DNA from: Escherichia fergusonii ATCC 35469
GTDB taxonomy: Bacteria > Pseudomonadota > Gammaproteobacteria > Enterobacterales > Enterobacteriaceae
Direction: 5' to 3'
Assembly (NCBI RefSeq): GCF_000026225.1
Contig: NC_011740.1
Location: 2,046,001 to 2,110,000 of the forward strand
DNA length: 64,000 nucleotides
Below the pieces are notes generated by a model. The model saw only the letters and a list, made by a program, of their open reading frames with translations. It was not told the origin of the DNA and did no database searches. Both the position numbers and the translations under genes were made by a program. Positions 26,173 through 34,367 of the stretch are shown here, one piece after another (position 1 is the stretch's first letter; each line of letters opens with the position of its first letter).

Positions 26173-27285
26173 ATGAAAACCTTTTCCCTGCAAACGCGCC
26201 TGTACAGTGGCATCGGTAGTCTGAAAGTACTGAACCGCTTTACTCACAGGCATATCTGGATAATTTGCGATGGTTTTCTGGCACATTCTCCGCTGCTGGA
26301 AACCTTGCGCGGCGCGCTGCCTGCGGATAACAAGATCAGCATTTTTACTGATATCACTCCCGATCCAACTATTGAGACCGTGGTTAAAGGGATTGCGCAA
26401 ATGCAGTCCCTGCGCCCGGACGTCGTGATTGGTTTTGGTGGCGGCTCAGCACTGGATGCGGCAAAGGCCATTGTCTGGTTTAGCCGTCAATTCGGTATTG
26501 AAATTGAAACCTGCGTGGCTATCCCCACCACCAGCGGTACAGGCTCAGAAGTGACCAGCGCTTGCGTGATTAGTGATACACAAAAGGGCATTAAATATCC
26601 GTTGTTTGATAAAGAATTGTATCCGGATATGGCTATTCTCGACCCTTCCTTTGTGGTGAGTGTCCCCGCCAATATTACTGCAAACACCGGAATGGATGTT
26701 CTTACCCATGCGTTGGAAGCTTATGTTTCTCCTCGTGCCAGTGATTTTACCGATGCACTGGCAGAAAAAGCTGCGCAAATTGTCTTTCAATATTTACCCG
26801 TCGCAGTAACAAAAGGTGATTGCCTGGCGACGAGAGGCAAAATGCATAACGCCGCTACCCTTGCAGGTATGGCTTTTAGTCAGGCTGGACTGGGATTAAA
26901 TCATGCCATTGCGCATCAACTCGGTGGACAGTTTCATTTGCCACACGGACTTGCTAATGCCCTGTTATTAAATGCTGTTATTCGTTTTAACGCCGGGGAG
27001 TTGCGTGCTTTAAAGCGCTATGCACGACTCGCCAAAGCCTGTCATCTCTGCCCGGACAACGCCAGTGACAACGCTGCGCTCAGTGCTCTTATCCAGCGAA
27101 TTGAATCACTAAAAAAAGCCTGTGCAATTCCCTCCATTCACATTGCACTTAAAGAAAACACAATGCACTGGTCACAACGTATTCCGGTAATGGTTGAAGC
27201 GGCACTGGCTGACGCCACGCTTAAAACCAATCCCCGTGCCGCCAATGCCAGTGCCATCTGTGAACTGCTTGAGGAGTTGCTATGA
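26173..27285 (+). CDS. pduQ: 1-Propanol dehydrogenase PduQ
   Basis: A 370-residue iron-dependent alcohol dehydrogenase that reduces propionaldehyde to 1-propanol and regenerates NAD+ internally. Motifs are GFGGGSALDAAK, PTTSGTGSEVTS, NTGMDVLTHALEAY and the metal-binding HAIAHQLGG...PHG. It overlaps pduS by 4 bases. Confidence 0.96.
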   Translation: MKTFSLQTRLYSGIGSLKVLNRFTHRHIWIICDGFLAHSPLLETLRGALPADNKISIFTDITPDPTIETVVKGIAQMQSLRPDVVIGFGGGSALDAAKAIVWFSRQFGIEIETCVAIPTTSGTGSEVTSACVISDTQKGIKYPLFDKELYPDMAILDPSFVVSVPANITANTGMDVLTHALEAYVSPRASDFTDALAEKAAQIVFQYLPVAVTKGDCLATRGKMHNAATLAGMAFSQAGLGLNHAIAHQLGGQFHLPHGLANALLLNAVIRFNAGELRALKRYARLAKACHLCPDNASDNAALSALIQRIESLKKACAIPSIHIALKENTMHWSQRIPVMVEAALADATLKTNPRAANASAICELLEELL

Positions 27286-28622
27286 ACAGAGTTATTGATT
27301 GCGATGGCGACACAATCCGCGAGCGTGTCCGTGCTGCGGGAGTCGTCGGTGCCGGCGGTGCAGGTTTTCCAACATGGGTTAAATTACAGGCTCAGGTAGA
27401 TACTTTTCTGGTCAACGCCGCTGAATGCGAACCCATGTTGAAAGTTGATCAGCAATTGATGGCGCAGCAAGCAGAACGTCTGGCGCGTGGTGTCTTGTAC
27501 GGAATGAAAGCCACTGGTGCGAGTCACGGTATCATTGCCCTGAAAGAGAAATATCAACCTGCCATCAAAGCACTCTCTGAATTACTGCCAGCAGAAATCA
27601 GGTTACATATTTTGCCTGATGTCTATCCGGCAGGAGATGAAGTATTAACCATCTGGCTGGCAACGGGCCGTCGGGTTCCTCCCGCTGCGCTACCTGTCAG
27701 TGTGGGTGTAGTCGTTAACAATGTACAAACGGTACTCAATATCGCCAGAGCGGTTGAGCAAGGTCTGGCAGTAACACGGCGAACGTTAACAGTTAACGGC
27801 GCGGTTGCCAGACCTGTAACACTGACGGTGCCGATTGGTATTTCGTTACGTGAAGTGCTGCAAATGGCGGGTGGCGCAACAATTGACACGCCAGGTTTTA
27901 TCAATGGCGGTCCGATGATGGGCAGCTTAATCACTTCACTGGATACCCCGGTCAGTAAAACAACAGGCGGATTGCTGGTACTTCCTGATTCTCACCCCCT
28001 TATCCAGCGCAGAAAGCAAAACGACAATGCCGTACTTTCCGTCGCACGTACTGTCTGCGAACAGTGCCGCTTGTGTACTGACCTGTGCCCACGACACCTT
28101 ATAGGTCATGAGTTATCGCCGCATCTGCTGGTTCGTGCTGTTAACTTTCAATCTGTTGCAACACCACAGGTGCTACTAAGTGCCTTGACCTGTTCTGAAT
28201 GTAACGTTTGTGAAAGTGTCGCCTGTCCGGTGGGTATTTCACCAATGCGAATTAATCGCATGATTAAACGTGAATTACGCGCACAAAATCTGCGTTATGA
28301 AGGGCCGTTAAATCCGCAGGATGCGATGGCGAAATATCGCCTCGTTCCCGTAAAGCGACTGATTGCTAAATTAGGTTTAGCCCCGTGGTATCACGATGCG
28401 CCGTTCAGCAATGAACAGGCGGAAATTACCAGCACCACGCTTTTATTGCGCCAGCATATTGGCGCCAGTGCTATTCCCTGTGTAAAACCTGGCGAACAAG
28501 TTACACGTGGACAGTGTGTGGCAGACATTCCTCAGGGAGCGCTGGGAGCGCCCATTCACGCAAGCCATGACGGCATTATCAGCGAAGTTACAGAGCACGC
28601 CATTACGGTGGTAAGAGGTTAA
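27282..28622 (+). CDS. pduS: Cobalamin reductase PduS (RnfC-like flavo-Fe-S protein)
   Basis: A 446-residue RnfC-like protein. A glycine-rich FMN/NADH region (VVGAGGAGFPTWVKL) is followed by an SLBB domain and two 4Fe-4S binding motifs, CEQCRLCTDLCP and CSECNVCESVACP. It reduces cob(III)alamin to cob(I)alamin for PduO. It is just upstream of pduT, whose shell Fe-S site may exchange electrons with it. Confidence 0.95.
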   Translation: MNRVIDCDGDTIRERVRAAGVVGAGGAGFPTWVKLQAQVDTFLVNAAECEPMLKVDQQLMAQQAERLARGVLYGMKATGASHGIIALKEKYQPAIKALSELLPAEIRLHILPDVYPAGDEVLTIWLATGRRVPPAALPVSVGVVVNNVQTVLNIARAVEQGLAVTRRTLTVNGAVARPVTLTVPIGISLREVLQMAGGATIDTPGFINGGPMMGSLITSLDTPVSKTTGGLLVLPDSHPLIQRRKQNDNAVLSVARTVCEQCRLCTDLCPRHLIGHELSPHLLVRAVNFQSVATPQVLLSALTCSECNVCESVACPVGISPMRINRMIKRELRAQNLRYEGPLNPQDAMAKYRLVPVKRLIAKLGLAPWYHDAPFSNEQAEITSTTLLLRQHIGASAIPCVKPGEQVTRGQCVADIPQGALGAPIHASHDGIISEVTEHAITVVRG

Positions 28623-28624
28623 AC

Positions 28625-29179
28625 ATGTCGCAAGCAATAGGTATTTTGGAACTGACCAGTATCGCCAAAGGCATGGAAACAGGCGATGCCATGTTAAAGA
28701 GTTCCAGTGTGGATTTACTTGTCAGTAAAACCATTTGTCCGGGTAAGTTTTTGTTAATGCTGGGTGGTGATGTTGGCGCAGTTCAGCAGGCCATTATGAC
28801 TGGTACAACGCTTGCTGGTGAAATGCTTGTAGATAGTCTGGTTTTGCCCAACATTCACGCCAGTATTCTGCCTGCGATTAGTGGACTGAATAGTGTTGAG
28901 CAACGCAGTGCTGTTGGGGTGGTGGAAACCTGGAGCGTGGCGGCCTGCATCAGCGCGGCTGATCGCGCAGTTAAAGCCGCCAATGTCACGCTGGTGCGTG
29001 TGCATATGGCATTCGGTATCGGTGGCAAATGCTACATGGTGGTAGCGGGTGATGTTTCAGATGTTGAGAACGCAGTCACCGTCGCCAGCGAATGTGCCGG
29101 GGAAAAAGGTTTACTGGTTTATCGTTCAGTGATCCCACGTCCCCATGAGGCAATGTGGCGTCAAATGGTGGAGGGATAA
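28625..29179 (+). CDS. pduT: Shell protein PduT (BMC-T with Fe-S site)
   Basis: A 184-residue protein with two BMC domains that forms pseudohexameric trimers. Cys38 in SKTICPGKF is the known ligand of a 4Fe-4S cluster at the three-fold axis, and it is conserved here. It is proposed to pass electrons across the shell. It overlaps pduU by one base (TAATG). Confidence 0.96.
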   Translation: MSQAIGILELTSIAKGMETGDAMLKSSSVDLLVSKTICPGKFLLMLGGDVGAVQQAIMTGTTLAGEMLVDSLVLPNIHASILPAISGLNSVEQRSAVGVVETWSVAACISAADRAVKAANVTLVRVHMAFGIGGKCYMVVAGDVSDVENAVTVASECAGEKGLLVYRSVIPRPHEAMWRQMVEG

Positions 29180-29529
29180 TGGAAAATCAGCCTCAAACTG
29201 AACGTATGATTCAGGAATATGTACCTGGAAAACAGGTTACCCTGGCGCATTTGATTGCTAATCCTGGTAAGGATTTGTTCAGCAAACTTGGTTTACCCAA
29301 TACAGTTTCAGCACTGGGTATTCTGACGATTACCCCCAGCGAAGCATCAATTATTGCTTGTGATATTGCCACCAAATCCGGTGCGGTAGAGATAGGCTTT
29401 CTTGATCGTTTTACCGGTTCAGTAGTACTGACAGGCGATGTCTCCGCCGTTGAATATGCACTAAAACAGGTAACGCGTACGCTGGGGGAAATGCTGCGTT
29501 TTACCGCCTGCCCCATTACCCGGACGTAG
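29179..29529 (+). CDS. pduU: Shell protein PduU (circularly permuted BMC-H)
   Basis: A 116-residue permuted BMC protein with the N-terminal beta-barrel segment MIQEYVPGKQVTLAHLIANP that plugs the pore, followed by ITPSEASIIACDIATKSG. ATG 29179 matches the Salmonella length; an upstream open stretch belongs to pduT in another frame. PduU is thought to bind PduV on the outer face. Confidence 0.95.
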   Translation: MENQPQTERMIQEYVPGKQVTLAHLIANPGKDLFSKLGLPNTVSALGILTITPSEASIIACDIATKSGAVEIGFLDRFTGSVVLTGDVSAVEYALKQVTRTLGEMLRFTACPITRT

Positions 29530-29530
29530 C

Positions 29531-29980
29531 ATGATGAAACGTATGATGTTAATTGGCCCAAGCCAGTGCGGGAAGACCTCCCTGACACAGTGGATGCGGG
29601 GTGAAACGCTACGTTATCAGAAAACTCAGGCCATTGTCTGGACGCCTGCCACGATTGATACCCCCGGCGAGTATCTGGAAAACCGCAGACTTTACAGTGC
29701 GCTACTGGTTAGCGCATGTGAGGCAGATGTTATAGCTCTGGTGCTGAATGCCAATGCCACATGGTCGCCCTTTTCTCCGGGATTTACCGGACCGATGAAC
29801 AGACCAACAATTGGTATTCTCACCAAAGTAGATTTGGCTGACGAGCAAAATGTTTCACGAACTGAACAGTGGCTCAAACAAGCCGGAGCACAGCAGATTT
29901 TCATTACCAGCGCAGTCGCCAAAAGTGGACTGGACGAAATATTTACTTATTTGAATGTAGAGGCTCTTCATGTCACATAA
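29531..29980 (+). CDS. pduV: Small GTPase-like protein PduV
   Basis: A 149-residue P-loop protein of the EutP/PduV family with Walker A GPSQCGKTS (residues 9-17) and a TKVDLAD-type guanine-specificity motif. In Salmonella it sits on the shell surface and affects compartment movement. Two adjacent ATG codons open the frame; the second corresponds to the Salmonella start. It overlaps pduW by 11 bases. Confidence 0.94.
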   Translation: MMKRMMLIGPSQCGKTSLTQWMRGETLRYQKTQAIVWTPATIDTPGEYLENRRLYSALLVSACEADVIALVLNANATWSPFSPGFTGPMNRPTIGILTKVDLADEQNVSRTEQWLKQAGAQQIFITSAVAKSGLDEIFTYLNVEALHVT

Positions 29981-31184
29981 AATCATGGCGATTAACGCGG
30001 GCAGCTCATCGCTTAAGTTTCAGTTACTGGCAATGCCGGAAGGCGAAATCTTATGCCAGGGAATAATTGAACGTATTGGTCTTGCGGATGCACGCCTTGT
30101 AGTCAAAACAGCGACCGAGAAATGGCAAGAAATTACCCCTGTCGCCGATCATCGTGAAGCCGTCACTTTATTGCTTGAACAGCTTATTAATCGGAAGATT
30201 ATTAATAGCTTACATGATATCGATGCTACCGGGCATCGTGTAGCCCATGGGGGTGAGACGTTTAAGGATTCCGCGCTGGTGACAGATGATGTTATGGCAG
30301 AGATTGAACGTCTTGCGGAACTTGCACCTCTACATAATCCGGTCAACCTGTTGGGGATAAATATCTTCCGCCAGTTGCTTCCCTCAGCCCCAACAATCGC
30401 CGTTTTCGATACAGCTTTTCATCAAACACTTGAAATGCCAGCTTATATTTACCCTCTGCCCTGGCGCTACTACCACGAACTTGGAATTCGCCGCTACGGT
30501 TTTCATGGCACCAGCCATAAGTATGTCAGTGGTAAATTAGCGGAAAAACTGGGCGTACCTCTCAGTGCATTGCGGGTAGTATGTTGTCATCTTGGTAACG
30601 GCAGCAGTGTTTGTGCAATAAAAGGCGGAAAATCGGTCAATACGTCTATGGGATTTACGCCACAATCAGGCGTCATGATGGGGACTCGCAGCGGTGATAT
30701 TGATCCGTCAATTTTACCGTGGATTGCGTTGCGTGAAGGTAAAACACCGCAAGAGCTGAACCAACTCTTAAATAATGAATCGGGGTTGTTAGGGGTTTCC
30801 GGGGTTTCACCCGATTTTCGTGATATTGAACAGGCTGCAGAAAATGGTAATCAGCAGGCGCAACTGGCACTCGCCCTCTTTGCTGAACGCATCCGCGCCA
30901 CCATTGGCAGCTACGTCCTGCAAATGGGCGGACTGGATGCCCTGATCTTTACTGGCGGTATCGGGGAAAACTCTGCCAGGGCGCGTGCAGCAATTTGCAA
31001 CAATCTACATTTCCTTGGGTTGAGCATTGATGCCGATAAAAATCAGCACAATGCAACCTTTATACAGTCAGAACAGGCAATGGTTAAAGTTGCAGTAATA
31101 AACACTAATGAAGAGTTAATGATTGCGCGTGATGTGATGCGTATTGCTTTGCCAGAACCGGCATTACAGGAAGTGCTTGCATAA
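29970..31184 (+). CDS. pduW: Propionate/acetate kinase PduW
   Basis: A 404-residue ASKHA kinase that converts propionyl-phosphate and ADP to propionate and ATP in the cytosol. Acetokinase signatures are present: MAINAGSSSLKFQL at the N terminus, GYRRYGFHGTSHKYVS-like IRRYGFHGTSHKYVS and GGIGENSARARA. It is the last pdu gene here; pduX, which follows in Salmonella, is absent. Confidence 0.96.
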   Translation: MSHKIMAINAGSSSLKFQLLAMPEGEILCQGIIERIGLADARLVVKTATEKWQEITPVADHREAVTLLLEQLINRKIINSLHDIDATGHRVAHGGETFKDSALVTDDVMAEIERLAELAPLHNPVNLLGINIFRQLLPSAPTIAVFDTAFHQTLEMPAYIYPLPWRYYHELGIRRYGFHGTSHKYVSGKLAEKLGVPLSALRVVCCHLGNGSSVCAIKGGKSVNTSMGFTPQSGVMMGTRSGDIDPSILPWIALREGKTPQELNQLLNNESGLLGVSGVSPDFRDIEQAAENGNQQAQLALALFAERIRATIGSYVLQMGGLDALIFTGGIGENSARARAAICNNLHFLGLSIDADKNQHNATFIQSEQAMVKVAVINTNEELMIARDVMRIALPEPALQEVLA

Positions 31185-31194
31185 AAAAAAGTAT

Positions 31195-31219
31195 GGTGAG
31201 GATCAGAACGATCCTCACC
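31195..31219. terminator. pdu operon terminator hairpin
   Basis: GGTGAGGATC and GATCCTCACC form a perfect 10-bp stem around a 5-base loop, 11 bases after the pduW stop. It can act for pduW and for the convergent yeeX; the A-run before it gives a T-run in the yeeX direction. Confidence 0.75.
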
Positions 31220-31235
31220 ACTATAATCGCCATAC

Positions 31236-31272
31236 TTCAAGTTGCATGTACTGCGTCTGCCTGCAACTTGAA
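31236..31272. repeat. Inverted repeat between pduW and yeeX
   Basis: TTCAAGTTGCA and TGCAACTTGAA form an 11-bp perfect inverted repeat around 15 bases. Similar palindromes lie at 3' gene ends in enterobacteria. It follows the pduW hairpin and precedes the yeeX stop. Confidence 0.6.
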
Positions 31273-31293
31273 TTATTCAGAGTCTATAAAGCG

Positions 31294-31629
31294 TTATTCT
31301 GCTTTTGCTTCGCCGTTTTTCAGTTCGCCAATCGCTTTCAGCTTTTTGGAGATCTCACGACGTTCTTTCGAAAGTTCAGCATTTTTGATGATGTAATCAT
31401 CAACACGGTCTTCATAATCACCTTTCATGCTGGCGATAATGCCCTGAATAGCTTCAACGCTCATACCCGGCTTAATGTAGTCACTCAGGTTATCCAGCAG
31501 CAGAACACGTTTCTGGTTGTCACGGATCTTTTTCTCAACGTCCTGAATTTCACGTTGCAGTTTGTTCTTACGACGGAACAGACGGACAAATTCCAGCACG
31601 TCCTGGAAAGAAGGTTTGTTAGTTTCCAT
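31294..31629 (-). CDS. yeeX: YeeX (UPF0265/DUF496 family)
   Basis: A 111-residue, highly charged, mostly helical protein ([20 protein letters not shown]...), almost identical to E. coli K-12 YeeX as recalled, differing only near the C terminus. The charged repeats predict a coiled coil. Its function is not established. It marks the return to core chromosome. Confidence 0.95.
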
Positions 31630-31796
31630 TTCTATACCCCTGATAAAGTGAGAGTCGGATTCGTATGAGCAACCGCTTAAGGGTAAACATTACTTTTAGC
31701 CGTTGCAGATGACAATGATTTTATCCCTGGGCGTTATCATACCCGTAAACGATGCTGAATCGAAGCAGCAGCGGCGTTATTCACCTTGCATGCTCA

Positions 31797-32855
31797 TTAT
31801 TTGCGCAATGCCCGACTAATTAAATGCGAAAGCAACTCCAGTTGTCGTGCAGTTTCCATGCTTAGCCAAACATAGCCATGAATAGGGGTTTCAGCCACGT
31901 CCAACGCATGATGATGTTCAATTAATTGTCGAAGCTGCGCCGCCGTTTCGTTCAATTTTTCAGTATTGGCAAAAACGGTCTGAGGCTGACCATCATAAAG
32001 CGTATGCACAATAGTCAGTAACGTCTGCTGTACCGTAGACTGCGCCTGACGCAAATCTGGTGCATTCAACAAAACAAAGTGACTTGCTCGCGTGGCCCAG
32101 TAAGCATTGATTTGCAATTCAAGCATACAGACCAGATTACGGTTAATCGTGTGAATAGCCTCAAGAATCGATTTTGGTATGCCAGTCTCTTTACTGGCCG
32201 GTGCCAGCAGCGCTCGCATTTTCACGACTTCATTCAGCAACTCCTGGATCTGTTTATCCAGTCGCGGACGTTCAATTAAATTTGGCGAAAATGCAGTTTG
32301 GTACAGGCGGTTATAGTCAGTCAAAAAGGTCGCAGATTTGATACGCCAGTGCATAAACGCCCGCTGTGGCCAGATACCGGTAAAAATAATTGCCAACAAT
32401 GATCCAAGAATGACATCACCACTTCGCCACAACGCCACATCCATGTTGCCCGTAGGCGCTCCCACCACAATTGCCAGCGTTACGCCAATCAACAGCGCCT
32501 GATAGGGTTTCTTGCCTAACGCCAGCCAACCGCAGAGGAACATAGCAGCGGCACACCACACCAACATCAATGGTAAAGAATAGAGCTCAAGTTGCAGTGC
32601 AATCAGGCCGGATATCGAGCCTAAGATCGTACCTCCGGCACGTTGTATGGCACGTGAAACTACATTTCCCCAAAACGAAATGGGCGCCATAATCACAACG
32701 GTGGTCACCAGTGCCCAGGTACTTTCCGGAATATTTAGCAGACGAGTCAGCAGGAAGGTCAGAACAAACGCCAGCGCGACCCGGATACCGTGAACCGTAC
32801 GGTAATGATGGTAGACACGGATTTCAAAAGGACTTAAAGATTTGTCGGCACGCAC
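31797..32855 (-). CDS. yeeA: YeeA, FUSC-like inner-membrane protein
   Basis: A 352-residue protein with about six N-terminal membrane helices (residues 15-160) and a cytoplasmic helical C-terminal half, related to the FUSC/YccS aromatic-acid-exporter-like family. GTG 32855 (RADKSLSPFEIRVY...) is chosen because it matches the K-12 start and follows GGGAG; an in-frame GTG lies three codons upstream. The transport substrate is unknown. Confidence 0.92.
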   Translation of the reverse strand: MRADKSLSPFEIRVYHHYRTVHGIRVALAFVLTFLLTRLLNIPESTWALVTTVVIMAPISFWGNVVSRAIQRAGGTILGSISGLIALQLELYSLPLMLVWCAAAMFLCGWLALGKKPYQALLIGVTLAIVVGAPTGNMDVALWRSGDVILGSLLAIIFTGIWPQRAFMHWRIKSATFLTDYNRLYQTAFSPNLIERPRLDKQIQELLNEVVKMRALLAPASKETGIPKSILEAIHTINRNLVCMLELQINAYWATRASHFVLLNAPDLRQAQSTVQQTLLTIVHTLYDGQPQTVFANTEKLNETAAQLRQLIEHHHALDVAETPIHGYVWLSMETARQLELLSHLISRALRK

Positions 32856-32961
32856 TCGACACACTCCCGAAGGAATTACGAATGCGCAATTGTACTCATA
32901 TTCACTAACTGAATGACAGCAGAGCGGGCAGCTTTAACCCGCTCTGTGTTGATCTGCGCCA

Positions 32962-33429
32962 TTATTTAGGCAGTACCGGTACATACATTTCGATATCCCA
33001 GTAACCATCGACAGCACCATTGTTTAAATAAACCTCAAAGCACGGTTTGTGGGCCATCTGATACTGAGAATCTTCCAGCAAGCTATTAATAAATTGATAC
33101 CATGGCGTGCCGAAATCATGCCCCTGAACACGGGCAACAGTAACGGCATATTGTCCACCCGCAATTTCAGTGACGTTCACCCCTTCACTGTTTTCCGGCA
33201 GACAAAAATTCTCTGGCACGGTCACCACTGTATCGCAACGTAATTTTTCTGCAGGCACCTCGTCCGGGTTATCGTAATAGACAGCGACCCACTCCAGCGG
33301 CTCAATGTTATGATTCTCAACCCACATCATGAGCTGATCAAAACCTTGCTTTACCGTTTTTTCCCACGGTCCAACCAGATGGAACCCGGCAATAGTGCGT
33401 TTCTTCTCTTGCTTAATCTCGTAATCCAT
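32962..33429 (-). CDS. sbmC: DNA gyrase inhibitor SbmC (GyrI)
   Basis: A 155-residue GyrI-like protein (SOUL/SBP-like fold) that protects gyrase from toxins such as microcin B17. It follows the family closely (MDYEIKQEKKRTIAGFHLVG; CFEVYLNNGAVDGYWDIEM) but differs from K-12 SbmC at perhaps a quarter of positions by recollection, more than expected within E. coli. It is the last core gene before the prophage junction; in E. coli dacD usually follows. Confidence 0.93.
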   Translation of the reverse strand: MDYEIKQEKKRTIAGFHLVGPWEKTVKQGFDQLMMWVENHNIEPLEWVAVYYDNPDEVPAEKLRCDTVVTVPENFCLPENSEGVNVTEIAGGQYAVTVARVQGHDFGTPWYQFINSLLEDSQYQMAHKPCFEVYLNNGAVDGYWDIEMYVPVLPK

Positions 33430-34367
33430 ACTTCCTCCGTCATTTACTGTGTTTTCATACAGTGAATGAGATGAACCAAAATCACAACAAAATAGTGATT
33501 ATTATGTGAGCAGTCTCGCACATGTGCCACGTTGTCTGGCGAAAATCAGGCTTTCGGGTGAACGCCGGGTTGACTGTTGATATGAGTACGCCAGGATGGC
33601 AATTTTTGATACTCTTAAGCGTTCTGGCGCGCGCTAAAAGAGAGTAACGGACAGCGATTAATGATGAATGACGGCAAGCAGCAAGCAACTTTTTTGTTTC
33701 ACGATTACGCGAAACACCCCTGAGAACCGCCATAAACAAGGGTTTCATGATTTGTGATTTTAGTTTGGTACGCAATTTGGTACACAACACAATTTTCACT
33801 TCAGCGGGTAGTCATCAAACTCACCATAACGAGCATCGTTAATGATGTATGTGATCACCACAAACATCACATCTGGACTAGTTCCGCTTTCATGCGCAGG
33901 TATTTGTTCACGCCTCCCTTTCTGCAAATCCTAAAGATGAGATTTTGGGGTTTTGGGATATCTTTTATCCGCAGTTCTCTATCCATTATGCAAACCAGTA
34001 ATGAACCATCACCGTGTGATAGTGAGGCATCTGCCACGATAAGCGCAGAGAAATGATGCAGTGGTGGGCAGATTGGCTTGATGAAAAGGTGGAGTGATCC
34101 ACCTTAACCCATATCGAAGAGCACAAAGCCTTGCAATCCAGTGCAAAGCTTTGTTCGTCTCAGATTACACAACCAAATACGTCAACTTAGTATCATTGGT
34201 AACACGATCACGCTATGGTACAGCTATCCAATCTATGTTTTCTTATTTTTTTGCTTGTCGATAAAAGAGCTTTTAGATGATAAAATTTGTCATCTCTTCA
34301 AACATTTAGTCAAAACATCCTGCATAAAGCCAGAAGTGTTTTAGGGCAGGTAAACCAAGAGAATAGT
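33430..34367. other. Junction region between core chromosome and prophage
   Basis: A 938-base stretch with no convincing intact gene. A 105-codon ORF on the - strand (33482-33799) has no recognisable domain. A repeated TTTGGTAC motif lies near 33766-33784. A hairpin (34124-34153) precedes AT-rich DNA leading to the acyltransferase gene. The chromosomal attachment site should lie here, but I could not identify a core repeat because the other prophage end is outside the window. Confidence 0.5.
34026..34097 (+). pseudogene. Possible C-terminal remnant of a phage integrase
   Basis: A short open stretch closed by stops encodes HDKRREMMQWWADWLDEKVE and then TGA. The RRxMMQWWADxLD pattern is what I recall from C-terminal ends of P4-type tyrosine recombinases. 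The frame is closed just upstream by TGA at 34023, and no catalytic region is visible, so this would be a relic of an earlier or rearranged element. Confidence 0.4.

Noticed and set aside
31195..31272. Hairpins after pduW considered as the remnant of an insertion sequence
   Set aside because: They fit a terminator and a common 3'-end palindrome; there is no transposase trace or target duplication.
34287..34367. N-terminal extension of the acyltransferase
   Set aside because: The extra residues precede the conserved domain start, lack a good ribosome-binding site and come from AT-rich leader.
33430..34367. tRNA gene as the prophage attachment site
   Set aside because: No cloverleaf or typical tRNA 3' end was found on either strand in the junction region.
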